Below the pieces are notes generated by a model. The model ran no database searches and had not been told where the DNA came from. It was given only the letters and a program-made list of their open reading frames with translations. Positions 34,994 through 43,141 of a stretch of DNA of 64,000 nucleotides are shown here, piece after piece; position 1 is the stretch's first letter; every line of letters begins with the position of its first letter. The position numbers were made by a program, and so were the translations under genes. Location: contig DASXFC010000009.1 of NCBI GenBank assembly GCA_036489775.1, positions 62,001 to 126,000 on the forward strand, in the 5' to 3' direction. Source of the DNA: Bog-473 sp036489775. GTDB lineage: Bacteria; Actinomycetota; Acidimicrobiia; Acidimicrobiales; RAAP-2.

Positions 34994-37900
34994 GTGCGTA
35001 GCGCAATCGCAAAAGCCATCGGTACCGGTGGCATTGGACTGGCAGTCGTGGCGGCCATGGTCCTGATCCCCGCTCTGTCGGCGGACGCTGCCATCACGGC
35101 GCCGGCGGCCAATGCGACGGTGTCAGGCACCGTCTCGCTGGCCGATAACGGAGCCCAGAGCGCTGGTTGCAGCGACCTGGCCGGCCTTTCCACCTACAGC
35201 GGCAACACGGACATGTTCGTGGACCAGACGACGGGGACCGCGCAGACGACGGTGGTGACTCCACCGGCGGCGGACAGCGGCACCTCCACCGTGGTCAACC
35301 TCGGCAAGGTGTCCTCGACGGCATCCACGAACCCCGAGACGGGAAACTGGGTCACCGATGACACCGGCAATGGGACCTATACGGTGAACTCCGCCGAGCA
35401 GGCCGGCAAGTCGACGCTGGGCATCATCTGCGGGGCGGGCACCCTGACCAACGCCAAGGAGACCGTCACGGTTTCCAATACCGGGACGCTGGTGTTCGGC
35501 GCGACTAATGCAACTTCGGGCGGCCAGGACACCACGGTGAACTTGACGGCGACCCTGACGGATCAGAACGGTATCGCCCCGGCCACCGGCCAGACTGTGT
35601 CCTTCGCCTTCCCCGGTCAGACCACAGTGACGGCCACCACCAACGCCAGCGGCGTCGCCGCAACCACCATGGCGTTAGTGGGACCGCCTCGCTCGGGGAC
35701 TCTGACCGCGAGCTATGCCGGCACCTACTTCACGGCGGCCACGAAGACCACGGCCTTCGCGGTCACGACCGACCCGACCACCACCACGCTGTCGCCGACG
35801 ACGACCATTGACTACGGCCAGACGGCGAACTTCTCGGCGACGGTGACGTCGCAGGTGCCGGCCGACCCGGCCCTACCTAGCGGCTCCGTCCAGTTCACGG
35901 CCAACGGCGTTCCCATTGGGACAGGCTCGGTCAACCCCTCCACCGGAGTGGCCAACTTCTCAGACTCCGCTCTCAACGCCGCCAGCTACACCATCGGGGC
36001 GATCTACAGCGGTGATGCGAACTACACGACCAGCCCGGCCGCCACCGAAACCCAGGTGGTGAACCTGGCACCGACCGCGACCTTGGTGACGACGTCGGTG
36101 TCGCCGTCCTTCTTCGGGGAGGCCATCACCTTCACGGCGACGGTGACCGCACTGAGTCCTGGGATCGACACCGGCTTCCCGACGGGTACGGTCACCTTCG
36201 CGGCGACGCCTAACGGCGGAACCTCCTCGAACATCGGTGGGGCCGCGACCCTGACGGCGACCGCGAATCCGGCCATCAGTACGGCCTCGAGCACCTCGAT
36301 CTCCTTGCTCCCGGCCGGCAACTCGTCTCCCTACCAGGTGGTGGCGACGTACAACCCCTCCACCAGCCCGACGAACTTCGCAGTGAGTGCATCGTCGTTG
36401 TCCCAGGTCATCAACCCAGCCAACACCACGGTGGGCGTGACCTCGACATTGCCCAGCTTCTCTGACTTTGGGCAGGGCGTGCAGTTCACGGCCACCGTCA
36501 ACACGGTGGCACCTGGACAGGGCGCACCAACCGGTTCCGTCGACTTTGTGGCCGATGCCAACACGGCCAACGCCATCGATATCGGTTCTGTCAACCTGAA
36601 CCCCGGATCGGATCAGTCGACGGCGACGAGTCCGTCGATCGCCAGCCTGACGCCGGGCTTGCACACGATCACCGCGACGTATACCAACCTCGATGGCAAC
36701 TACGAGACGGGGACGTTGGGGACGGTGCAGCAGTTCGTGGCGCCCGACGCGAGTACGACCACGATCTCGACGGTGAATAACGCCAACCCGTCCGTCTTCG
36801 GACAGCCGGTGCAGTTCCAGGCCACGGTGACGCTTGCCTTCACCGATGCCGGCACTCCCACGGGAATCGTGCTCTTCTACATCAACGGGAGCGACCCGCC
36901 GAACTGTGCCAGCCCGCCAACCCCGGCCTTCGAGGAGACCTTGGTCAACGGAGTGGCCACCACACCGGCTGACAGTTCGCTGGCCGTGGGCAACAACGTG
37001 ATCTCGGCCTGCTACGCCAGCACGAACGCTGACTTCGCAGCCAGCGCCACCACGGATCCGCAATACGACCAGGTGGTCAACTCCGACCCGACGACGACTG
37101 TCTTGACCTCGGCCAACTCACCTGATGACTCCTCGGGTCCCTCGGACTACGGGCAGCCGGTGACCTTCACCGCCAGCGTCTCCGCCAACGCCCCGGGCTC
37201 AGGTGTTCCGCTTGGCTCAGTGACGTTCTTCGACGGTGCCAGCACGCTGGCCACCGTGGCACTCTCGGGAGATGCCAGCGACACGGCGTCGTACACCACT
37301 TCGGCCCTGGCTGTTGGTAGCCATGCCATCGAAGCCGTCTACAACCCGGCGAACGTCGACTACCTGAGCAGTCAGGATGGCCTCAACCAGACGGTCAACC
37401 AGGACCCGACCACGACATCGGTGGCCCAGAACGGGCAGTCGGTCCAGGGTCAGGCCATCAGCTTCTCGGCCACAGTGACCGCCAATGCTCCGGGAGCCGG
37501 AGCGCCGACGGGAACCATGACCTTCGAAGTCAACGGCGCTCCGATCCTCGGTTCGCCGGTTGCCCTTGTGCCGAACGTCAACGGGAGTACCGCTACCAGC
37601 GAGACCATTGCCGCCCTGACACCCGGTACTTACCAGGTGGAGGCGATCTACTCGGGTGACACGGACTTCCTGGCCAGCAACGGCAACACCGGTCAGATTG
37701 TCAACCAATCGGGTACCTCGACGGCACTGACCCTCTCGCCCTCGGGTGCAACGGTGACTTACGGGACACCGGTCAGCTTGACGGCCGTCGTCACGCCGAC
37801 TGGCTCGGGTACCGGGTTGCCCACCGGCACGGTGGACTTCTACGACGGATTGATCCTCTTGGGTGCCGAGCCGGTCTCCACCGTGGGTGGTGTCCAGCAG

Positions 37901-38593
37901 GCCACTCTGCCCGCGGCGCTCTACGGGCAGGGGAACCACAGCTTCGGCGCTGTGTACCTCGGTGAGTTCGACTACTCGGGGAGCACTTCGGCCAGCGTGG
38001 CCCAGACGGTGGCGGTCATCTCGACCACCACGGCCTTGACCTCGTCGATCAACCCGGCGGCCTACAGCGTGCCGGTGATCTTCACGGCGACGGTGACCCC
38101 AGCGAGCAATGCCGGTCCTGGACCGGGCGGGACGGTCACCTTCTCGGACGGTTCGACGGTGCTGGGCATCGTGCCCGTTGCCCTTTCCGGTGGGCATTAC
38201 ACCGCCAGCTTCACTGACAGCGCTTTGGCGGTCGGTGGGCATTCGATCACGGCGGCTTACTCGGGTGCGACGTCCTACGGCTCCAGTGCTTCATCGGCGC
38301 TGAGTCAGACGATCACCAAGGACAACACCGTGATCAAGGCGGCGCCTCTCAACAACGCCACCATGACGGCTACGCTGACTTCGGCTCAGGGTGCACCGCA
38401 GAGCGGACAGACGGTGTCCTTCTCAACCGGCAGCACGGCGCTTTGCACCGGCGTGACCAATGCCTCGGGTGTGGCGTCGTGCACAGCCACCGGTTTGGAC
38501 GACCTTGACCTCGTCCTCAGCGGCAACTACACGGCCGCCTACGCCGGGAACGTCAGCTACAACGGTTCGACGGTGACGGTCGAGAACACCTGA
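34994..38593 (+). CDS. Giant secreted Ig-like repeat protein 2
   Basis: An 1199-residue paralogue 63 bases after protein 1. The GTG start has AAGGAGG about 9 bases upstream. A signal peptide (RSAIAKAIGTGGIGLAVVAAMVLIPALSADA) precedes a roughly 150-residue unique domain and then about nine Ig-like repeats ending in a short module with the Cys pair (CTGVTNASGVASC) seen in protein 1. The shared terminal module and spacing point to origin by duplication. No anchor motif. A strong hairpin terminator follows. Confidence 0.87.
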   Translation: MRSAIAKAIGTGGIGLAVVAAMVLIPALSADAAITAPAANATVSGTVSLADNGAQSAGCSDLAGLSTYSGNTDMFVDQTTGTAQTTVVTPPAADSGTSTVVNLGKVSSTASTNPETGNWVTDDTGNGTYTVNSAEQAGKSTLGIICGAGTLTNAKETVTVSNTGTLVFGATNATSGGQDTTVNLTATLTDQNGIAPATGQTVSFAFPGQTTVTATTNASGVAATTMALVGPPRSGTLTASYAGTYFTAATKTTAFAVTTDPTTTTLSPTTTIDYGQTANFSATVTSQVPADPALPSGSVQFTANGVPIGTGSVNPSTGVANFSDSALNAASYTIGAIYSGDANYTTSPAATETQVVNLAPTATLVTTSVSPSFFGEAITFTATVTALSPGIDTGFPTGTVTFAATPNGGTSSNIGGAATLTATANPAISTASSTSISLLPAGNSSPYQVVATYNPSTSPTNFAVSASSLSQVINPANTTVGVTSTLPSFSDFGQGVQFTATVNTVAPGQGAPTGSVDFVADANTANAIDIGSVNLNPGSDQSTATSPSIASLTPGLHTITATYTNLDGNYETGTLGTVQQFVAPDASTTTISTVNNANPSVFGQPVQFQATVTLAFTDAGTPTGIVLFYINGSDPPNCASPPTPAFEETLVNGVATTPADSSLAVGNNVISACYASTNADFAASATTDPQYDQVVNSDPTTTVLTSANSPDDSSGPSDYGQPVTFTASVSANAPGSGVPLGSVTFFDGASTLATVALSGDASDTASYTTSALAVGSHAIEAVYNPANVDYLSSQDGLNQTVNQDPTTTSVAQNGQSVQGQAISFSATVTANAPGAGAPTGTMTFEVNGAPILGSPVALVPNVNGSTATSETIAALTPGTYQVEAIYSGDTDFLASNGNTGQIVNQSGTSTALTLSPSGATVTYGTPVSLTAVVTPTGSGTGLPTGTVDFYDGLILLGAEPVSTVGGVQQATLPAALYGQGNHSFGAVYLGEFDYSGSTSASVAQTVAVISTTTALTSSINPAAYSVPVIFTATVTPASNAGPGPGGTVTFSDGSTVLGIVPVALSGGHYTASFTDSALAVGGHSITAAYSGATSYGSSASSALSQTITKDNTVIKAAPLNNATMTATLTSAQGAPQSGQTVSFSTGSTALCTGVTNASGVASCTATGLDDLDLVLSGNYTAAYAGNVSYNGSTVTVENT

Positions 38594-38616
38594 TCCGCAT
38601 CGTTCATCAGTACTTC

Positions 38617-38646
38617 GAAGGGGCCCGGCTTCGGCTGGGCCCCTTC
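38617..38646 (+). terminator. Strong hairpin terminator (UUCG loop)
   Basis: A 13-bp stem (GAAGGGGCCCGGC with GCTGGGCCCCTTC, one G-U) closed by the stable TTCG tetraloop, followed by GCTATTTAG. It lies between the convergent Ig-like gene and metallopeptidase gene and may work in both directions. Confidence 0.8.
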
Positions 38647-38677
38647 GCTATTTAGTCCCTGCGCAGGATGAGCTCAG

Positions 38678-39346
38678 TTAGCTCCAGAACCGCCCTTGTT
38701 CGGGCCGGAGCGTTGGTGCCACGGGGTTTGCTGCATCGACGGCAGCGTGCTCGGGCTCGGCAGTGAGGAGATCTTCCTCCTCACCCCTTGGTTCGCGGCG
38801 AGGTCCCTGTTCGTCGGCCACGTGGAGGCCCAGGCCGTACCCGGCCAGGAAGAGGCTGGCTTCGTCGTGCTTGGGATAGCGATTGGCCAGGGCGTGGAAG
38901 GCGGGGGAGTGGTCGGGGTAGACCAGGTGCGCCATCTCGTGCACCAGGACCGATTCGAGCACCCACTCAGGCACGTCGCGCAGGCGATGGGAGATGCGGA
39001 TCTCTTTGGAGTGCCATGAGCAGGAGCCCCAGCGCGTCGTCTGGTTGGTGACCCAGCGCACCATGGATGGTCGAACCCCGTCGAGATACCGATCGGCCAA
39101 CGAGCGGGCCCGTTCCATCAGTTCGTCGTCGCCCAGGGCGCGCACGCCGCGACCCTTGGCCATCAGGCGTTCGACCAGCCAGGTGATGGTCTCGTTCCGC
39201 GCCGACCCTCGCAGATGTGCTGGCAGGTGGATGACGATCTTCCCGTTGACCCAGTGAGCCGACGAAGTCTTGCGTCGACGCGTGCTGGTGCGTACCTCTA
39301 TTTCCGGCGCGCCCTTCGGCAGCTTCAACGGCACGGCTCGACCCAT
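38678..39346 (-). CDS. YgjP-like (DUF45) zinc metallopeptidase
   Basis: A 222-residue protein. The start is the ATG of MGRAVPLKLP; upstream in-frame codons are probably untranslated. It has the family pattern TTRWGSCSWHSKEIRISHRLRDVPEWVLESVLVHEMAHLVYPDHSPAFHAL, with zinc site HEMAH and the downstream His. Such proteins resemble the wrapped minimal metallopeptidase found in type I restriction neighbourhoods but also occur alone, as here. Cytoplasmic; substrate unknown. The 25-residue C-terminal tail is Glu-rich and not conserved in the family. Confidence 0.88.
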   Translation of the reverse strand: MGRAVPLKLPKGAPEIEVRTSTRRRKTSSAHWVNGKIVIHLPAHLRGSARNETITWLVERLMAKGRGVRALGDDELMERARSLADRYLDGVRPSMVRWVTNQTTRWGSCSWHSKEIRISHRLRDVPEWVLESVLVHEMAHLVYPDHSPAFHALANRYPKHDEASLFLAGYGLGLHVADEQGPRREPRGEEEDLLTAEPEHAAVDAANPVAPTLRPEQGRFWS

Positions 39347-39419
39347 GCAGGCATTGTGACCCATCGCACTGACATGACGGTGACGGCCCGACCAACGGGC
39401 GTTAGCGTGGCGTCCCATC

Positions 39420-40409
39420 ATGGAGGGTGCGGAGGGGATGACGGCCGACTTGCCCCCGCCTGGTTGGTACTCGGACCCCGGGCAGGCCGGGTGGCTCCGC
39501 TACTGGGACGGCACCAGCTGGACTGAACACCGCCATGAAGTGGCCCGGTGGGCGCCGCCGGCGCCCGCTTCGGCGCCGCCGCCACCCTCGAGCTGGCCGG
39601 CGACCAACCCCGTGGTGGCGCCGTCTCCTCGGGGCGGCTGGGTGGGTATGGCGCCGCCCGTTGTCCTGTCCTCCTCGGTGGTCCAGCTGGAGCCGACCAC
39701 CAGGCGGTCCCTGGTTTGGGAGACCCGGGCGGTGATCGGCGGGTTTCTCCTCATCGGGGTCGGAAATGCCATCGTCGCCATCGCCCAGCACGTCTACGGC
39801 GTGGGCCAGCTCACTCCGTTCCCGGTCTTCGTCAACCACAATCCGCTCGGGAACATGGTTGTCGGGATCCTGGCCTATCTCCCGACGGCTGCCTTTGTCC
39901 CAGTTGCCCTATTTCTCCTGATCCGCACCGGACAGACACCCCGGGTCATGGGCCTGGGCCCGCCCAGCTTCCGCAAGGACATCTGGCCCGGCCTCGGTCT
40001 GGTGTTGGCGGCCTTCGGTTCCGAGCTCGTCCTGGGCATCATCTTGCGACCACTGCTCAACTCGCAGGCGTCGATCAGCGATCACGGCGTCCTCGGGCAC
40101 GTGCCCACGTACTACATCGTCTACGGATTGTTCATTTCGGCCACCACCGCCATCAATGAGGAAGTCCTCATCAACGGGTATCTGATGGTCCGGCTGGAGC
40201 AGTTGGGTTGGTCGCCGGGCAAGGCGCTGGCACTGAGCCTGACCCTGCGGACGAGCTACCACATCTATTACGGGGTGGGCTTCCTCCTCACCGTCCCGTT
40301 CGGCTACTTCGTGACCCGGTCCTTCCAGAAGAACCGCCGGTTGAACCGTTCCATCGTGACGCACTTCCTGTTCGATGCCATCGTGTTCACCCTGGCCATC
40401 GTGACGTAA
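39420..40409 (+). CDS. DUF2510-CPBP membrane protein
   Basis: A 329-residue protein. Residues 10-40 are a DUF2510 module (LPPPGWYSDPGQAGWLRYWDGTSWTEH), then a Pro/Ala linker and six to eight membrane helices with a CPBP core. The first motif reads EEVLIN, so the Arg of EExxxR is replaced by Asn; the His of motif 2 (SYHIYYG) and HxxxD (THFLFD) remain. The protease activity is therefore uncertain. An ATG 18 bases downstream (MTADLPP) is an alternative start. TAGCGT 11 bases upstream of the first ATG may be the -10. Confidence 0.83.
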   Translation: MEGAEGMTADLPPPGWYSDPGQAGWLRYWDGTSWTEHRHEVARWAPPAPASAPPPPSSWPATNPVVAPSPRGGWVGMAPPVVLSSSVVQLEPTTRRSLVWETRAVIGGFLLIGVGNAIVAIAQHVYGVGQLTPFPVFVNHNPLGNMVVGILAYLPTAAFVPVALFLLIRTGQTPRVMGLGPPSFRKDIWPGLGLVLAAFGSELVLGIILRPLLNSQASISDHGVLGHVPTYYIVYGLFISATTAINEEVLINGYLMVRLEQLGWSPGKALALSLTLRTSYHIYYGVGFLLTVPFGYFVTRSFQKNRRLNRSIVTHFLFDAIVFTLAIVT

Positions 40410-40426
40410 GGGCCGAAGCGGGCGCA

Positions 40427-40440
40427 GGGCCGATCGGCCC
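40427..40440. terminator. Palindrome between convergent genes
   Basis: GGGCCGATCGGCCC, a perfect palindrome between the CPBP and LLM stop codons; a possible weak two-way terminator. Confidence 0.3.
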
Positions 40441-40451
40441 CGCCGGATGGT

Positions 40452-41489
40452 TCAGCCCAGGACCAGTTCGGCCATCGCCTGCAGCGTGCGCAGATCACCG
40501 TTGATCAACATGGTGGTGGCGCGCGACTCGCGCCAGGCCTCGAGGTCGTCGCGGATCTTGGCCAGCGGGCCGATCAGCGCGATGTCGCCCACCATGGAGG
40601 TGGGGACGGCCGCCGCCGCGTCGTCCTTGCGACCATCGAGGTAGGCGTCCTGGATCTTGTGGGCCGCTTCCTCGTAGCCCATGCGGGCGAAGACGTCGAA
40701 GTGGAAGTTCACGTCCTTGGCGCCCATGCCCCCGACGTAGAGGGCCAGCATGGGGCGGAACAGGTCGGCCGCGGTCTCCACGTCGTCGTTGATCACGGTG
40801 GGAGCGAAGGCCAGCACTTCGAAGTCGTCGCGGCTGCGGCGGGCCCCGGGGCGGGCGAAGCCCTCGTCCATGGAGTCGTTGAAGGAATCCATGGCCTTGG
40901 GGGAGAAGAAGATGGGGAACCAGCCGTCGGCGATCTCGGCCGCCATGGCCACATTCTTGGGGCCCTCGGCGCCCAGAATGATCGGGATGTCGTTGCGCAG
41001 CGGGTGCACGATCGACTTGAGCGGCTTGCCCAGGCCGGCGCCGCCGGGATACGGCAGCGGGTAGTGCGGTCCCGGGTTGGTCACCACGTCGGTACGGGCC
41101 AGCACCTGGCGCACGATGTCGACGTACTCGCGGGTGCGGGCCAGCGGCTGGGGGAAGGGTTGGCCGTACCAGCCTTCGACCACCTGGGGGCCTGAGACAC
41201 CGAGACCGAGCACGAAGCGGCCGCCCGAAAGGTGATCGAGGGTGAGGGCGGCCATGGCCATGGCGGTGGGGGTACGGGCCGAGAGCTGGCACAGCGAGGT
41301 GCCGAGGCGGACCTTCTCGGTACGCGAACCCCACCAGGCCAGCGGGGTCAGGGCGTCGGAGCCGTAGGACTCGGCCGTCCAGACCGAGTCGTAGCCGAGG
41401 CGCTCGGCTTCTTGCACCAGTTCGAGCGCCTGGGGCGGCGGTCCCGAGCCCCAGTAGCCGAGTTGCAGCCCGATCTTCATCTGCTTCAT
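40452..41489 (-). CDS. LLM class F420-dependent oxidoreductase (Rv3520c-like)
   Basis: A 345-residue luciferase-like TIM-barrel enzyme. MKIGLQLGYWG at the start, TPLAWWGSRTEKVRLGTS, MAALTLDHLSGGRFVLGLGVSGPQVVEGWYGQPF and IILGAEGPKNVAMAAEI closely follow the mycobacterial Rv3520c type as I recall it, a gene of the KstR sterol regulon. It probably uses F420H2 to reduce or F420 to oxidise a steroid intermediate; the exact reaction is not known. It lies 30 bases after the second LLM gene and shares its transcript. Confidence 0.85.
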   Translation of the reverse strand: MKQMKIGLQLGYWGSGPPPQALELVQEAERLGYDSVWTAESYGSDALTPLAWWGSRTEKVRLGTSLCQLSARTPTAMAMAALTLDHLSGGRFVLGLGVSGPQVVEGWYGQPFPQPLARTREYVDIVRQVLARTDVVTNPGPHYPLPYPGGAGLGKPLKSIVHPLRNDIPIILGAEGPKNVAMAAEIADGWFPIFFSPKAMDSFNDSMDEGFARPGARRSRDDFEVLAFAPTVINDDVETAADLFRPMLALYVGGMGAKDVNFHFDVFARMGYEEAAHKIQDAYLDGRKDDAAAAVPTSMVGDIALIGPLAKIRDDLEAWRESRATTMLINGDLRTLQAMAELVLG

Positions 41490-41519
41490 GGCGTCATGCT
41501 CCTTCAGGCCAGACGGCGC

Positions 41520-42431
41520 TTAGACCTTGGCCACGATCTCGGTGGCGAACCATTCCACTGCGGCCAGGCGTTGCGCCAGCGCGGTGTCGTCGGGGGTGCC
41601 CGGTTCCACGGTGACGAACATCCAGGGGGCGCACACGATGTCGGTGACGCCGGCGTCGGCGAAGCGGCGGTAGAGGTCGGCGTCGGGCCGTTCGGCCAGC
41701 GACAGGTAGATGCGGAAGTCCTCGCGCCCCGGGTCGCGATCGCCCCGGGCCAAAGCCTCCTTCAGCGCGCCCAGGTGCTGCCAGGCCTCGGCTTCGCTAT
41801 AGGCGCCGGCGGCGATCCAGCCGTCACAGAGGGCCGCGGTGCGGGCCAAGGCCACCGGCGAGTGCCCACCCCCGATGATGGGCACGGGCTGGCTCGGATG
41901 CGGCTCGATCTGGCAGGCCGGGACGTCGTAGTACGGGCCGTGGTGCTCGACCCAGCCCCCCTGCCACAGGGCGCGCAGGGCCACGATCATCTCGTCCAGG
42001 CGCTTGCCCCGGGTGCGGAAGTCCTGACCGGTCTGGTCGAACTCCTCCTTGCACCAGCCCACGCCCACGCCCAGGTACAGGCGGTTGTCCGAGAGGACGG
42101 CGGTGGTGCCGACGGTCTTGGCCACGCTGATGAGGTCGCGCACCGGGGCGATATAGACGCCGGTGGTGAAGGTAAGGCGCTCGGTCGCGGTGGCCAGGCC
42201 GGACAGCACGCACATCGGGTCGGGCCACGGTGTGGCGTCCTCCCAACCCGGCGAGCCGTCCTCGTTGACCGAGTAGGTGTAGCGGGAGCCCAGCTGGCGC
42301 GGGTTGAAGAGGTGATCCGAGATGTAGATCCCGCTGTAGCCCAGGCGTTCGGTGGCCTGGGCCAGCGCCACGGCCTGGGTGGTGGGCAGGAAGGTGATCG
42401 ATTGATGGAAGCGCAGCGGCGAGTCGCTCAC
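41520..42431 (-). CDS. LLM class F420-dependent oxidoreductase (TIGR03619-like)
   Basis: A 303-residue luciferase-like enzyme with GIYISDHLFNP near the N-terminus, TTGVYIAPVRDLISVAKTVGTTAVLSDNRLYLGVGVGWCKEEF and VPIIGGGHSPVALARTAA. The length and the central motif fit the TIGR03619-type F420 enzymes. The GTG start overlaps the stop of a 29-codon upstream frame (GTGA) that is a relic of a P450 gene; see the pseudogene entry. Expression is probably governed by the operator at 42576. Confidence 0.85.
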   Translation of the reverse strand: MSDSPLRFHQSITFLPTTQAVALAQATERLGYSGIYISDHLFNPRQLGSRYTYSVNEDGSPGWEDATPWPDPMCVLSGLATATERLTFTTGVYIAPVRDLISVAKTVGTTAVLSDNRLYLGVGVGWCKEEFDQTGQDFRTRGKRLDEMIVALRALWQGGWVEHHGPYYDVPACQIEPHPSQPVPIIGGGHSPVALARTAALCDGWIAAGAYSEAEAWQHLGALKEALARGDRDPGREDFRIYLSLAERPDADLYRRFADAGVTDIVCAPWMFVTVEPGTPDDTALAQRLAAVEWFATEIVAKV

Positions 42432-42454
42432 GTCAGCCGGCCCGGGCCGGCCAG
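42404..42454. repeat. Copy 1 of the P450-end/LLM-start junction repeat
   Basis: Matches 43092-43141 with four substitutions and one extra base. It spans the end of the P450 relic and the start of the intact LLM gene. Confidence 0.85.
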
Positions 42455-42517
42455 TGGGTGCGACATCACCGTGACCTCCATGCGTTGGTCGATCAGGTGG
42501 ATCCCCTCAAGGCCCAT
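42428..42517 (-). pseudogene. Internally deleted P450 relic, now a 29-codon leader frame
   Basis: Reading from ATG at 42517 the frame begins MGLEGIHLIDQRMEV, matching the intact P450 start (GLEDMNLIDGRNFVAG), and ends PLAGPGRLT, a +1-shifted version of the P450 end (PLPARAG). About 1.2 kb of P450 coding sequence is missing between. The same AAAGGGGGG ribosome-binding sequence precedes it. Its stop overlaps the LLM GTG, so ribosomes may reach the LLM gene by reinitiation. Confidence 0.7.
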
Positions 42518-42562
42518 GGCCCCCCTTTGACTCCGTCGGCGCTTCCATCGCGTCCAGGCCCC

Positions 42563-42600
42563 TCCGGGCAATTTCTAGAACGTGTGTCAGTAATCATAGG
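42563..42600 (-). repeat. Promoter-operator repeat, copy 1
   Basis: Same as 44423-44460 apart from two bases (TA for CG at 42591-42592). It contains the KstR-like site and, on the minus strand, a TATGAT -10 (42598-42593). Confidence 0.85.
42576..42589. promoter_or_regulatory. KstR-like operator, LLM transcript
   Basis: TAGAACGTGTGTCA fits TnnAACnnGTTnnA except G for the last T of GTT. It lies just downstream of the minus-strand TATGAT -10, over the expected transcription start. Confidence 0.5.
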
Positions 42601-42773
42601 CCCAGGGGGTGGGGCGAGCCGAGGGGTGAAGCAATGCGGTGGGGGCCGGCAGGCCGAATGGGTCAGCGCAGGCGTCAAGTCCCGAGGGCAACACCCGCAC
42701 CGACCCATCGGCGGTACGTCTTTGAAGTTATGGCTCGTGAGGCGTTCGGCTTCTCGCCACGCCTCGGTGAGGA

Positions 42774-42977
42774 TCAGAGCGAATTCAGCAGGGCCGTCAC
42801 GTCAAACACGATGGTTTCGTACAGCGCGCAGAGGGGATCACTGCAGGTCGTTGCGGTGGAATGCGACGTCGTCGCACCGGCCGGCGACCCGCCGAGCGCC
42901 AGGGCGGTCGACGCCATCCCCAAACTGGCCAGGACCAGTGCACTTCCGGCAATCCGCCGACGGAAACGCTTGTTCAT
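42774..42977 (-). CDS. Small secreted protein, 67 aa
   Basis: GGGAGG lies 8-9 bases before the ATG. The protein starts MNKRFRRRIAGSALVLASLG, a typical Sec signal with cleavage expected after SPAGA (about residue 35). The mature part is only about 32 residues, with two Cys (CSDPLC) and a hydrophobic end (ALYETIVFDVTALLNSL). I do not recognise it. It sits inside the P450/LLM duplication zone, between the two duplicated halves. Confidence 0.65.
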   Translation of the reverse strand: MNKRFRRRIAGSALVLASLGMASTALALGGSPAGATTSHSTATTCSDPLCALYETIVFDVTALLNSL

Positions 42978-43091
42978 TGCTCAACCTCCCGCTCGTCGAG
43001 GGCACCAGGAAACCCTCGTTGGAGCAGCGTATCGAATCGGATAGGTCCCTTGCCTGGCCGATGTCGGAGGCATCGACGGGGTGTCCTCAGC

Positions 43092-43118
43092 GATGGAAGC
43101 GCATCGACGAGTCGCGCA
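43092..43118 (-). pseudogene. Relic of an LLM gene start
   Basis: Directly after the P450 stop the minus strand reads CTG CGC GAC TCG TCG ATG CGC TTC CAT, i.e. LRDSSMRFH, against MSDSPLRFH at the start of the intact LLM gene. It then hits a stop. Only this N-terminal stub remains. Confidence 0.65.
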
Positions 43119-43141
43119 GGTCAGCCGGCCCGGGCCGGCAG
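43092..43141. repeat. Copy 2 of the P450-end/LLM-start junction repeat
   Basis: Partner of 42404-42454. Here the P450 end is intact and the LLM start is the relic. Confidence 0.85.
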
